In this document: positions 22,885 to 34,751 of the stretch, piece after piece | Layout of the letters: the number at the start of each line of letters is the position of its first letter | Numbering within the stretch: position 1 is the stretch's first letter | Assembly: GCA_009760855.2 (NCBI GenBank) | Contig: WPIO01000100.1 | Coordinates: 743,501 to 803,500 of the forward strand | From: Cristatella mucedo | Taxonomy: Eukaryota; Bryozoa; Phylactolaemata; Cristatellidae | Reading direction: 5' to 3' | Length of the DNA stretch: 60,000 nt | Translations under genes and position numbers: made by a program | The notes under the pieces: generated by a model | What the model saw: only the letters and a program-made list of their open reading frames with translations | Told to the model about the DNA's origin: nothing | Databases searched by the model: none

Positions 22885-25800
22885 TTACGAGCGGTCAGAG
22901 CCTCGGGCGCGAGCGAGAGCCGAAAAAGCCTCTGCTCGGCAGCTAGCGCTCACCGCCTGTGCGCTCGCGCGCGCGCCAAGCCGTGCCGCAGGGAATGCTT
23001 CGACGGACCGTCGCGTGCTCGTCGCATCGCGGGTGGCCTCGAGCGAATGCGTCGGCGGCGCTTTCATTTAGCGCCGGAACGACGCGCTCAGTCAACGCCC
23101 GACGGCGATAGCAGCCGTCGCCGCCCGCTGCAGCCTTAATTTGCGCTCGCCGTCGTCGGGCGGCGAAGCGGGACGCCGCTCAGCGCAGGGACGACGGCCG
23201 CGAAGTAACGACGCTCCGTCGACGCGCTAGCGAGCGCAGTGCAGAGGCGCGCGAGCCGAAAGCTTCACTCGGACCGCGAGTGCGAAATAGGAAATACTCG
23301 CCTGCACAACGCCCGCCCAGTCGAATTGCGGCTCCGTCGAATTACGGACGGATGATGCATTCCATCGCTAGATTCCGCTCGCGGATGCCGCGCCAGCGCT
23401 AAGCGCTGGCGCGGCGACGGAGAGGCAGCGAACCGGGACCGGACGAGACTGGGACACAGGCGCCGCTCCGTCCGAGCTAGCTGCCGCGGCCGCTGGATGC
23501 GGCGGTCCAGCGCGCGCGCGCCTTGCAGCGAACGCGCGCGCGAGCGTAGGCGCGAGCAACGGCGACGGACGCCGGCTCTCGAGCGCGCCCATCCCCTCCT
23601 CCTCCCCCCAAGCGCGAGTGCGGGCAGCTGCAGCCTCTTCGCCGATGGCGAGCTCACCTGCCAGTCGGGACTTGTGGTGATCCATCGGTCGAGCCGGCGG
23701 AGTGCACGCGCGGCGCCCACGCGGCCGCGGCCGGCGTGCGGTCGACTTCTGCGCAAACTTGGCAGCGGCCGCCGCCGATGCAGGAACGCTAGACCGGCTC
23801 CGTCGTCCCGCTGGCCAGAGCACGCCTTCGCGAATGACGAGGCGGGCGGCGACCGGTGCCCGCGGGCGACGACCGTGACGTCGCCGAGCCGCTGGGACTG
23901 GGCGCTGGCCTCCGGGCGATCGTGCGCGTGCGTGAGCACCGCGCGACCGCGCGACCTCTCGCTCGCTCGCCGCCTCTTCGAGTCACCGGACGTGGGCCAG
24001 CGGAGGTATCGACGGCGCCCTCTCGCTCGCTCGTCTCTCTGACGGATGCCGTCCACCAATGCTCGCGCGAGCGCGCGCGCGTCCGCTACCCGGGCTGCGG
24101 CAGCGGTGGCTCGGCGAGAGATGAGATGCCGACTCGGCGGCGGCAGCGGCGTGCGGCGGCGGACCGGCAAGACTGACCGGCCAGCTGCCTCTCTGCGTCT
24201 CCAGCCTCTGCTCGCCGCGGGCTTTCTGCGGGACGGAGCGCGGCGGCGGCGGCGGCGGAGGAGTTCGCGCAGAGCGGGCCCAGCTGAGCAAAGAGCCCGA
24301 GCCTCGATGAGAAGCAGCCGCTGACTGCGGAAGCGGCTGCCGCCGCCACTGAGCAGGCGCGCTCTCTCGCGCACGCGGCGGCGGCGGAGGCGGCGACCGG
24401 CGGGCCAGGTGGCTAATTAAAATCCCGCAGCAGGAACTGCGCTGCGATGCCCGCAGCGGTGCCGCCGCCGCCGCTCACTCGGCTCGCTCACGCCCAGAGG
24501 ATGCCATTTCCATATTCACAATAGCGAACGCTTTCCCGAGCTGTCGACCGCGCCACCTGCGGCTGCCCCTCGGCCGCCGCCGGTAAGACGACGGCCTCTT
24601 TTTCCCCGCCGCTTTCTTGGCCACGCACGCACGCACGCCTCGCCGCCCAGCCTCGAGACCCGGCCAAAGGCCCGGCCCTCGCGCCGGGCGGGCCCGGGAA
24701 AGGCAAGGCCGGGCAGGCCGACGAGGGGCGGGGCCGGGCCGGGCGCAGGTGCCAGCGGCGACGGCGGCCCCGAGTTTGCAGGTGTCAGCCTCTTCGCATG
24801 CGCGCGCGCGGCGCCGCTTCGCCGGCGGCGCTGCCGGCGAAGCGGCGGACTACGGCGAGCGGAGAGCGAGAGGGGCCGCTGCTGGCGCCGCGTCGCTCGA
24901 CGTCGCTCGTCGATCCGCCGACGGCGGCGGCGGTGGCGGCGGAACGCGACAGATGGATTCGAGCGGCTGCCCCAACGGCCCGCCGCCGCGGGCCAGCCGC
25001 GCGCTCGCGCGAATTAAATTCCAGTCCGCGGCCGTCCGCTGGCTCACAAAAGTGCTCGTGCGCTCTCACGGCTCTGGCGACTCTGGCCTCGTTGTAGCGG
25101 CAGCCGCTGGCTGCAGGGCGAGCGCTTGCTCGCTCCGAACTCGCTCCGCGCGCATGGCCGCGAGCGCGCGCGGAGCGAGTGCTCGCGGCGCTGGTGCGCG
25201 CGCGGCGAGATGGCCGGCGAAGCTGGAAGCTCTCTCGGCGAGCATTCGTTCCTGAGGAATGCCCCTCCGTTGCCCCAATTCGCCCAGCGCTCGTCCGCAA
25301 GCGGCGGCGGCCATTATTGTGGCTGCGGAGCTCCGACCGCAGCCGCGCCGTAGCGGTATTCGCGGGCTCATCGCCACCCAGGCGGCGGCGGCAATTGCCG
25401 ATCGATTCCACCGCAGTCGGCACTTCCTCGATAGCCTCTTCCTCGGTAGCCTCTTCCTCTTCTTTCGCGGCACTGCTGCAGGCTGGCTCAAAGGGGGGAG
25501 GGGCTCGCGTGAGTTTGGTCTCTCGTTCCTCTTTCTGCCGGACGAGCGGAGAAATTAAAAACAGACTCGGCTCCTAGGTTTAGTTAGTTTTCCAGGCGGA
25601 CCAAGAATCGCCGCCGCCGACCCGCTACACGCCGTTGAAATGTTGCATCGCCCCATTAATCATCCGCTAATTGTCATTTACGGGATATCATCGAACTTGC
25701 TGCCGTGACTTTACTCATTAGCCAGCGTACGTGACCTTAACGAGGATCGCGCTGCTAGGGATTAGCGTCGATGTAAGTCGCTTGCAGTAGGTCATTCCGA

Positions 25801-26200
25801 GACTCCGAAAAGTGAGCAACTGCCTGCTGAGAAGCGCTGCGAATGCACGGCGGAATGGCCCCTCGAGCAACTGAAAAACCAGCATAGCCAGGAGTGAGCT
25901 GCATCTCTGCTTGGAAGTGCATCGAGCCCGGCTGCTCGATAGCAGGTCATCAGGAGGTGCAGAATCGGAAGGGACATTCCCAAGGGACCGAGTAAAAGCC
26001 GCGCGCCACACCAGCGACGTCGACGTACACCCGAACGGTGCGTTCACTCGTTCGTGGAGCTCTGCCACCACGAGCGCTGCGGCAGATCCTGACGCCCAGC
26101 TTCCTTCTGCGGGCCGCCAAAGAATAGGATCGTCTGTCGCAGCGATCTGACAGAGTGCATAGCAACCGGTCGAATGCCGTCTGCCGCGGCGTGGCTGAGC
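22882..26200. other. Large CpG-rich block without a recognised gene
   Basis: The most CG-dense part of the window (about 22.9-25.6 kb). Long frames such as 23265-24374 on the minus strand coexist with equally long frames on the other strand and are dominated by Arg, Ala and Ser, so they are not called. The block may hold promoters or non-coding first exons. Confidence 0.5.
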
Positions 26201-27093
26201 GCCCAGATAGAATGTCGTCTCCAGCGGGCGGGCGGAAGGGCGAGCGGGAGCGATCCAGCGACCTCCGGAAGAGAAGAGCTACAGGTGTTCGTCCTTCGAG
26301 TTAGCAGAAGCTCGAATGGATTGCTGCAACCCCCCCCCCCCGCTCGCTAGATACGTAGTAGGTCACCTGGGTCATCCTTGAACGCACGAGGCGTGTTTTA
26401 TGGCAGCACTTGGAGAGGATGTCGACTCAAATGCTGCGACTGCCACGAATGACGCTGGCGGTCGATCCCACGAGCGCGATTTGCCACGTGGGCATCCGAG
26501 ACGAGACGTCTTGCCGGGACGAAGTGCTAACCACTGGTCGCCCGCCACCTGAATCTGCGGTGCGAAATCGTACTTTGCATTGCCTTTTTGATAAAAGGAA
26601 AAATGCTTCAGCTGGCAGGGTCGCCGTCAGTGCTTGCTTGCTAAACAGCAAGACGAGGTGTGCGCTACAAATGCGATCCTCGGGCGTCAATAGACGCTCC
26701 GACACGACGCTGCATACAGCATCTGCCCGCTCCGTATAAGGCGGCTGCTGTTGAGGGCAACTCAGCACGTGGCCACACCTCTCAGATCTAGTCGCAATTC
26801 TCCGGGCGATCGTGATTACCGGGCGGGTCAGCTGGCGATACAAGTTCGGCAGCGTTGGAGCTCGACATGCAGTGAGACGCGCCACGACGACTAAGCTGTC
26901 GCACGCCCGCCCGCCAGCGGCCGCCCTAGCGCTCCTGCTTAGGACAGCGCTTGGCGTCTGACGGAAACCTGGTCGAACCGTCCGCCGGAAAACCGCGTAT
27001 TCGGTGTTAGAGTGCACAGCAGTAATCCATCGCAGCCGATCGGGTGGAAAGGAGATGCGGGCGACTAGAGCCGCCGGACGGCTCACAGCAGAG
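26201..27093. other. Unrecognised intergenic sequence
   Basis: Contains a C run near 26330-26341 and open frames on both strands (26427-27086 minus is the longest) without recognisable domains. Confidence 0.4.
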
Positions 27094-27201
<108 letters not shown>

Positions 27202-27344
27202 CACGCACCGTTAGAGCTGCACCGCTAGCAGCTACTCGTACGAAGGCCAGCAATCGATCGATTGAGGCGTTTCTCGAGCCGCGCGGACGGTAACGATTGG
27301 ACGGCGAAAGAATTGCCGAAATTAGCTTAGCGCATGCCCATGCG

Positions 27345-27455
27345 CGTCGGTTGTCCTACGGTAGCCCACAGACTTCACCTCAAGCAGCAATGCGAAAGTG
27401 AGAGTCGCAGCTGAGTCAGACGGGCAGTCGAGCAAACGTGTAGCGTCCAGCTCAG
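27345..27455 (-). mobile_element. LINE-A 3' region fragment
   Basis: GGTAGCCCACAGACTTCACC and GCAGCAATGCGAAAGTGAGA match the minus-strand sequence near the 3' end of LINE-A copies at 265-330. It abuts a plus-strand copy. Confidence 0.65.
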
Positions 27456-27464
27456 GACGGCTGG

Positions 27465-28112
27465 ATGCTGATTCCCTTTTGGCTGGGCTACCAAAGAAAG
27501 CTATTATGCAACTGCAGCGGACTTTGAATATGGCTGCAAGGCTGGTCTTCGAGTCCCAGCGGTTTGAGCACGTGTCTCCTTTGCTGAAAGAGCTAGAATG
27601 GTTGCCGGTTGAGCAAAGGATACAGAGCAAAGTTCTTACGCTGACCCACAAGGCCCGCCACGGCTTGGCTCCTTTATACCTAGTTGAAGTGCTGCATCAG
27701 TTTCAGCCAGTTCGTGCCCTCAGGTCCTGTGTGGACAATAAATTAGCTGTCCCATTCCTCCGCTTAAAGACAGTTGGCGACAGAAGCTTTAGCTCTGCAG
27801 GTCCTAGACTGTGGAACTCGCTTCCACAATTCTTACGCAACGACATATACTCTCCTTATGCCGACTATGGCACATCTTTTTCAGCGGTCCTGAACTGCTA
27901 CTTCTATGCTACTCACTACCTCAACTGCTCTCCTAACTCTGCTATGCTTCCCACTTTCTCTTTGTTGCGTGAGACGAAGTCTGTTGGGTACCGAATGCGT
28001 ACCGAAAGCCGCTTAGGCTGTGAGTGCGCTATACAAAACTCTCCTGCGTAACACCCACATGGTCTTTATGACTTTGTGGAGTTACTGACGGAGATACATT
28101 ACATTACATTAC
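27465..28112 (+). mobile_element. LINE-A 3' half, relatively intact reading frame
   Basis: An uninterrupted frame of about 200 codons encodes the LINE-A C-terminal domain (LLAGLPKKAIMQLQRTLNMA, then HVSPLLKELEWLPVEQRIQS, then PLYLVEVLHQF). The 3' UTR ends in repeated ATTAC (28090-28112), which defines the true LINE-A terminus. The reverse transcriptase core is missing. Confidence 0.9.
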
Positions 28113-28224
28113 AATGCGCCGTAGTCGGCAGCAGAAGGAGAGTGCGACGGTCGTTTGCCGATGAGCCAGTAATCGTGCTTAGTCGAGTGTGCGAGTCGCG
28201 GTACTTGGCCTTTTTGATATTGTG

Positions 28225-28371
28225 CACGTCACCCCTAACCATGTTATTCATTTATTCATTTTGTTTGTTTATCAAGCATGATATTACTCACCATTCAATT
28301 GCATTTCCCTTTGCAGCAAATGTAGAGCGCCTAGAAAGAGATTGAGTTCTCTGAGGGCGCTTTATCAAGTG

Positions 28372-28410
<39 letters not shown>
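28225..28410 (+). mobile_element. LINE-B 3' tail with ATT repeat
   Basis: GTGCACGTCACCCCTAACCA, CCTTTGCAGCAAATGTAGAG, GATTGAGTTCTCTGAGGGCG and a long (ATT)n. It lies just downstream of the LINE-A end. Confidence 0.9.
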
Positions 28411-29647
28411 TATTGTCGGCTTTTGACACGAAAACGTCCACAGCGCACTAGCAAGTAACAGCTGCAATCAGTTTTCGCACGACCCGCCTGCTGCGCCAGC
28501 CAGGCAACGGCCTTGGCAACGCCCCGGTTGATACTCGGACCGCTGGCGCCGAGTTGTCGGCGGCATGTGCCGGCGACCGATGCTCGCTGCGAATTTCTAG
28601 CCGCGCATCTCATGGCACGTCACGTGCTGGGACTCTGTCCGGCGCTAAGGCACTCGCATTTCTCATGCAACCCAGGCAGCGGTGGGCGGCTAGAGCGTGC
28701 AGCAGCAGGCAATCCTCCAGTGCACAGTGGGCTAGAGTAGGGCAGGGCAATCCTTCATTGTGGCGGTGGGCTAGGGTGGAGCAGCAGACGATCAATCATC
28801 GCCCGCTGCACGACGGGTGAAAGCTGTCGAGGCTCGTCTGTCAGATGATATTGATGCGGCCATTTACCAGCTGTCGCTCGTCGCAATCCTGCGTTCGTTC
28901 TTAGCACAAATACCGTAGGCCTAGAGCCTGGGTTGAGCCAATGGACTGGACCAGGCCTTTGCGTTTCCCACGTTTCCACTGGCATCGAATCGTGGCAAGG
29001 CTGTGGAGTAGGTAATAGGGCGGCCACGCCCGCACGGCCTTGGCCTTTCCGGTCGGGCCGAGGAGTCGCGGCTCGTCGGCTTATCCATTCGCCATCGCGA
29101 GAGCGCGCGCGCGCGCCGGCGCTCGCGTTCCCCATCCTGTTTTGGTCCGCTTTCCCTTCGAGTCTTCGCCAAGAATGTGACCTTAGAAGTTTGTGCCGCT
29201 GTTTGTTGATATTCTTCGCGGCCGGTTTCCTGGCGTGCGGCTCGCCGCTCCGACTCTCAACGACGGCTTAAGCTCGCTGCTCGGATAGTCCGGGCGTAAT
29301 GCAATTAGCATTGATGATCTGAGCGACACGAGAGATGCGAGCTGTTTACGTGCAGCACCGGCTAAGGAGAGTGGTGGACGAGAGGTGCGCTGCTCGCCCG
29401 GTTGTTGGACGGTTGGTGAGCATCAAGAGTTGGTGAGCATCAAGATTGCCAGGTTTTAGGCAGCGACCGGTAGCAGGGGGCTAGCTATCTAAGGCAGATG
29501 CAGGCTGTGGTGAAGATCCGCGCATCCTGCAACGTATACACCAAATCGAAGAGCGAGCTGAAAGCGGTTGACACGCGCAGTCTATCGTAAGGCAACCGAG
29601 GCGTCTGCTTGCAGCTCTTGCGTCGTTGAAGGTCGCGGTGAACGTAT
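28411..29647. other. GC-rich sequence without a recognised gene
   Basis: CpG-rich to about 29.3 kb, with overlapping frames on both strands. A direct duplication of GTTGGTGAGCATCAAGA lies near 29412-29445. No domain was found. Confidence 0.4.
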
Positions 29648-29745
29648 TTGATGGCCGAGGTCGTCGGCTCGAGCCCCGTGGCATATGCGAGGCGTTTGAA
29701 TAAACATTAACTTCTCTTAGGGCGCTATATAATTAGTTATACAAT
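29648..29745 (+). mobile_element. SINE1 copy, 5'-truncated
   Basis: GGCCGAGGTCGTCGGCTCGA (box B-like), GGCATATGCGAGGCGTTTGA and CTCTTAGGGCGCTATATAAT. The head with box A is absent. Confidence 0.75.
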
Positions 29746-30785
29746 GAATTTTATGTATTTATTCGCAAATGATACGCTCGAGTTCGACATTCGAATAATA
29801 TTCCTTCCTGGATATCGATGACTGAGATACTGAAATACGGCATTCGCGCTTACCCATCTCTTACAGTCTTTTCCCTATCGCGTACGTCACCGCAAACATG
29901 CGGAAGCATTACCAGATCATTTTATCTAGGGACTTTCAAGTCATCAATAAGGCGTCTTTACGACGGAGCAGCAAACCATTGAATTAGCTAGTCTGGCTCT
30001 GCCTAAATTCCGCCCGAAAATCCACGCATACGCACAGATGTAAAGCACAGGAGAAAAACGGAAAAAGTGGCACCGTTTAAAGCGGCGGTTTAGTGGAAGG
30101 AAGGGCAGCTCTTCGACCGATTCGCCGATTGTCGCGGGACTCTTCTACCACTGTTACCTTCATCAAGGTAACCGAGTCAGGTAATTTTTAACTGGTTGCA
30201 ACCGAAATACGCCCGCTGGTGGGTAGTGTCGCCTCCATGGTCTGACCACGTTCAGAACGGCTGTAAATATACAGATTGTGGTTGTGCTACTTCCGTTACT
30301 GACGACAGTTCGCCGCAATACTACCAGGTAGCCCAGCTGCGAAGAGATTAGTTGTGGCCAATCGTGACTACTCTCATTAGAAGCGCTTGCGTAACAAAAC
30401 TCCGCGGTAGTAATGACAAGCCTTTATTTGCAGAGCATGACGGTAACTGACAGGATTGACCCTAGGTGCACTGATGTAATTTTGCAAATTACCATCTGCC
30501 TTTTCAATAAAGATGGAAGATTTAGTTAGTCGCATAGTCTAGTGGCAGATCCGGTTTGCTTGCTCGTGAACTATGTATGCGGTTGTCGTAGCATAAAGAT
30601 CGGGATGTTTCAAGACTTCTCCACTACTAACCGCCAGATCAAGGAGAAAATTTAACGGCCGTGTAGAAAATGCCTGGTAAAGAATTCAGCTTTGTCAGTG
30701 AGATAGACGAGGTCGGCGAGTTCAAGCTATATAGATAATAGCTTTCTCACTGTACTCATCTCCCTCAGTAGCATCCTTATTGGAA
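29746..30785. other. Unrecognised intergenic sequence
   Basis: AT-richer, no open frame of note and no recognised repeat. Confidence 0.4.
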
Positions 30786-31045
30786 TCCTCTCCCACAATT
30801 CCTGGCAGCACTTACACGTATGCAGTCAAGCCTGCCACGAATGACCTCATCCAGAAATTATTTTGTATGTCAAAGAATGCTACGACCATCTAGACCCGTA
30901 TTTCCACTGTCCTACTTGTGCGATGGGCAGATCTGTTGCTGCCCTGCATAAATAACGTAATAAATATGTAATTAGCCTTCAGTATTTCCGCGACCCTTTC
31001 AAAAAAGGCTTTCGTTAGGCCATTGCAGAAGCCGGTAAACCTACA
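30786..31045 (+). mobile_element. LINE-B fragment from the region before the RT core
   Basis: CCCACAATTCCTGGCAGCAC, a CGTATTTCCACTGTCCTACT block and TTTCAAAAAAGGCTTTCGTT align in order to 32440-32690 of the better LINE-B copy. The frame is destroyed. Confidence 0.7.
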
Positions 31046-31149
31046 AGAAGTGAGTTTCAGAAGTCACGGAGCCAAACAATGTTTAGCATTTAGCTTTCTA
31101 ATATCTTCATTTTTCCCAAACTATTGCGTTGGTTTCATCGCCATCATTC

Positions 31150-31800
31150 AGTTTGAGCTCAAAGTGCTGCCGTCCATTTACGGATTTCAGAAATACGCGA
31201 AGCAAGGAGGTTGAAACAGTTTTTTATGCTGAAATGCTGGCACGATTCAAAGCGTTGATACGTGTGTCATCGGCGTTCAAGTTAAAGCCTAGGTTGTGCT
31301 TAGTGCTTACATTGGCTTCAGAGGAAGAGTGTAAATTGTGAACAGAAGCGGACCGAACATCGAGCTCCGTGGTCCTCGGAGGTCACGTGGTAGCTCCGTA
31401 CTTTAGCGGTCTCACGGATGATTGCTGCTCGTTGACATCATTGACTCTGGACTCTTCCACTGAGATAAGACCTCAACCGTTGCAGTGCAGTGTCAGTGAT
31501 GCTTGAGTGAGTTGAGAGGCTCTCGAGAAATACTTGGTGGTCAACAGTATCAAACGTTGCGGAAAGATCAAGTAATACCAACAGAGAGAATTTACAAAAT
31601 TTTGCATTCCTAAGATGGTCGTTATACACGCGAAGCAATGCTTACAAAGGGGATTGATTAGTTCTAAAACCCAAATGGAACTTACCTGCTGAGTTTGAAG
31701 TTTCAAAATAAGAGCTCAGCTTATCTGTCGCAACTCGCTCCAGTGTCTTAGACAGGAATGGTAGTAGGGTGGCAGAGAGGTTGCTTTAGATATCTTGGTC
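31150..31800 (-). mobile_element. LINE-B-like RT fragment, diverged subfamily
   Basis: On the minus strand 31638-31438 reads LLVLLDLSATFDTVDHQVFL, and further on an ADDT active-site remnant follows KHNLGFN near 31290. The parts are frameshifted relative to each other. Sequence differs more from the main LINE-B copies than they do from each other. Confidence 0.75.
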
Positions 31801-31821
31801 CACTGTTGCTTTCCTAATTAA

Positions 31822-31982
31822 AGCCGCTTACAGATGGTGCAAATCGGAAGCTAGGCCTTTCTGTCATAAGCGTCGGAGTTGCCACGTTAGACCACTTCTC
31901 ACCGACCTGCATTAACTCCCAATGAAGTAGGCTCTGACTTCAAGGTTTTGAAACTCACTTTGAAGTCCCTTCCTTCTCTGGT
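31822..31982 (+). mobile_element. LINE-B thumb-region fragment
   Basis: GATGGTGCAAATCGGAAGCT, CATAAGCGTCGGAGTTGCCA and CTTCTCACCGACCTGCATTA align with the plus-strand LINE-B segment near 33575-34200. Confidence 0.7.
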
Positions 31983-31984
31983 TC

Positions 31985-32290
31985 GAGCGTATGTAATGAA
32001 ATGTATCTCCGTCTGTAACTTCAAAAAGCCCTGCAGACTATGTGGGTGTCCCGCAAGAGAGTTTTGTGTATGTAGCTCACGCACAGCCTAAGCGGATTTC
32101 GGTACGCATTCCGTAGCCAATAGACTTCATCTCACGAAACGAAGAGAAATTGGGAAGCATAGCAGAGTCAGAAGAGCAGTTTAGGTATTGAGTAGCATAG
32201 AAGTAGCAGCTCAGGGTCGCAGGAAACGATGAGCCATAGTCGGCAGCAGGAGAGTAGTTGTCGTTGCGTAAGAATTATGGAAGCGAGTTC
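31985..32290 (-). mobile_element. LINE-A 3' fragment
   Basis: GTAATGAAATGTATCTCCGT through GGAAGCGAGTTCC matches the last roughly 300 bp of LINE-A on the minus strand. A LINE-B copy begins at its right edge. Confidence 0.9.
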
Positions 32291-32291
32291 C

Positions 32292-34745
32292 ATCATCTCC
32301 TCAACCGCTCCCAAAGTAGCTCCTTACCTGATGATCCTTGTGATGATCTAGCCGATCGCTTCTCTCGATTCTTTGTGCAGAAGATAGACAAGATCAGGGA
32401 ATCCATCCCTGCGATGACAACCTCCCCACTAGAATGCTGTTCCCCGATTCCTGGCTGCACCTCGATGTCTAAATTTAAGCAGGTCACTAGTGATCTAGTC
32501 CTGAAGTTCGTATATCAATCAAAGAAGACAAGTCCTCTGGACCCTATTCCCACTGTCCTGCTCCTACGTTGCATTCATCTGCTGCTGCCATGCATAACTA
32601 ACATCATTAATATGTCATTAGCCTCAGGTCATGTCCCAGCACCTTTCAAAAAAGCTGTAGTCAGGCCACTTCTCAAGAAAGCGACACTAAACTAAGAGAA
32701 CTAGAGCAGCTACCGCCCAGTTTCCCTTCTATCATTCCTATCATGGAACGGGTCGTGGCAGACCAGCTGAACTCGTATATCGAAACCTCACACCTTGCTA
32801 GTAAGTTCCAGTCTGGCTTTAGAGCTAATCACTCCACAGAGTCAGCATTGCTTCGGGTATACAACGACCTACTTAGGAATGCAGACATGGGTAGAGTGTC
32901 TCTTCTTGTTTTGCTCGATCTTTCGGCAGCTTTTGATACCATCGATCACAAAGTACTTCTAGAGCGCCTCTCATCTCGCCTGGGCATCACTGGCACTGCT
33001 CTGCAGTGGTTCAGGTCCTATCTCAGTGGGAGACTCCAGAGTGTTGATACCGTTTATACTCTCCCTCTCGCTGATGTGATTGCCAAGCACAATCTAGGCT
33101 TTCACTTCTATGCGGATGACACTCAGTTGTACCTTTGCTTTGATCCCTCCCAGCCTTCGAGCACCTCAAATTCTCTCAACTCACTTGCTGCATGCATTGA
33201 TGACATCCGATCATGGATGGCAGCAAATTTTCTAAAACTAAACGATGATAAAACTAACTTACTAGTTATGGGCAAACCTAGTGTTATTCAGAAATTGGAA
33301 AGGCTGACTTTCAAAATTGGCTCTGCCAGCATATCTCCAGTTGATTCAGCTCGAAATCTAGGTGTCATATTCCAAAGCGACCTCTCGTTAGACGACCACA
33401 TCAGCTCCACAGTCAAATCAGCCTATTTTCAGCTTCATAACATTGCTAAAATTAGGGCTTGTTTAGATAAGGATACCACGTCCAAGTTGGTCCATGCATT
33501 CGTGACATCTCGTCTCGACTTCTGCAACTCACTGCTTACAGGCCTACCAGCATGTGCGATCAGGCGATTGCAGCTGGTGCAAAACTCTGCAGCTAGGCTT
33601 GTCTGTCGTGAGCGTCGCAGTTGCCACATTATAATAATAATAATAATAATATTGCACTTGATAAAGCGCCCTCAGAGAACTTAATCTCTTTCTAGGCGCT
33701 TTACATTTGCTGCAAAGTGATACGCAATAGAATAGTAAGTAAAATCATGCTTGAAAAACAAACAAAATGAATAACATGGTTAGGGGTTACATGCACTGGG
33801 TCAGCATGCAAATGTGGTTAGTGGCAGCATGAACAGTGTCAGCACGCATAAGCACATCGAGGACGAATCACAAGGACCCACTAAATGCTGTCCTAAATAG
33901 GTATGTTTTTAAGTTTCTTTTAAATGTGGTCAGGTCAGGGGATGTTCTGATGCAGGTCGGGAGGGAGTTCCAGGCTGTGGGAGCATACGAGCTAAATGCA
34001 CGGTCTGCAAAGGATTTAAGGTTTGTACGAGGTATTTCTAGACTGTTGGATTCCGAAAAGCGAGTGGTACGATGCTTTGCCTGATGGGGTAGTGTATCTG
34101 AAAGATAGGCTGGAGCCATAGAATGAAGAGACCTAAAAGCATTACTAAACATACATACATTATAAAACATTACTCCACTTCTCGCCGACCTGCACTGGCT
34201 ACCAGTCAAGCAACGGATTGACTTCAAGGTTGTGTCGCTCACTTTTAGGTCTCTTCATTCTATGGCTCCAGCCTACCTTTCAGATATACTACCCCATCAG
34301 GCAAAGCATCGTACCACTCGCTTTTCGGAATCCAACAGTCTAGAAATACCTCGTACAAACCTTAAATCCTTTGCAGACCGTGCATTTAGCTCGTATGCTC
34401 CCACAGCCTGGAACTCCCTCCCGACCTGCATCAGAACATCCCCTGACCTGACCACATTTAAAAGAAACTTAAAAACATACCTATTTAGGACAGCATTTAG
34501 TGGGTCCTTGTGATTCGTCCTCGATGTGCTTATGCGTGCTGACACTGTTCATGCTGCCACTAACCACATTTGCATGCTGACCCAGTGCATGTAACCCCTA
34601 ACCATGTTATTCATTTTGTTTGTTTTTCAAGCATGATTTTACTTACTATTCTATTGCGTATCACTTTGCAGCAAATGTAAAGCGCCTAGAAAGAGATTAA
34701 GTTCTCTGAGGGCGCTTTATCAAGTGCAATATTATTATATTATTA
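32292..34745 (+). mobile_element. LINE-B copy interrupted by a nested LINE-B
   Basis: The longest LINE-B here, in two parts: 32292-33629 and 34167-34745. Open frames 32258-32695 (FFVQKIDKIRES, LDPIPTVLLL, PAPFKKAVVRPLLKKATLN, stop) and 32743-33684 (ERVVADQLNSYIETSHLASK, LLVLLDLSAAFDTIDHKVLL, FHFYADDTQLYLCF, LKLNDDKTNLLVMG). The copy lost about 30 codons near 33046, removing the GVPQGSVLGP block of RT, although YADD is intact. A stop plus frameshift lies near 32692-32740. It is non-functional and no endonuclease domain is present. Confidence 0.95.
33630..34166 (-). mobile_element. Nested 5'-truncated LINE-B insertion
   Basis: A minus-strand LINE-B 3' segment beginning with the (ATA)n tail at 33630, inserted between TTGCCACATT and ATTACTCCACTT of the host copy. 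ACATT appears on both sides, a candidate 5-bp target duplication. Its 82-codon antisense frame (33836-34084) is identical to the one in the host copy's own 3' end (34297-34545), so the two pieces form a near-perfect inverted repeat. Confidence 0.9.
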
Positions 34746-34751
34746 TTATCA

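Noticed and set aside
23265-24374. Minus-strand frame of 369 codons
   Set aside because: It is Arg/Ser/Ala-rich, lies in a CpG-dense block and has equally long frames on the opposite strand. No motif was recognised.
24617-25423. Two 212-codon frames on opposite strands
   Set aside because: Mutually overlapping composition artefacts of the same GC-rich block.
33836-34545. Two identical 82-codon frames on opposite strands as a possible duplicated gene
   Set aside because: They are antisense shadows of the LINE-B 3' ORF and UTR in the nested and host copies.
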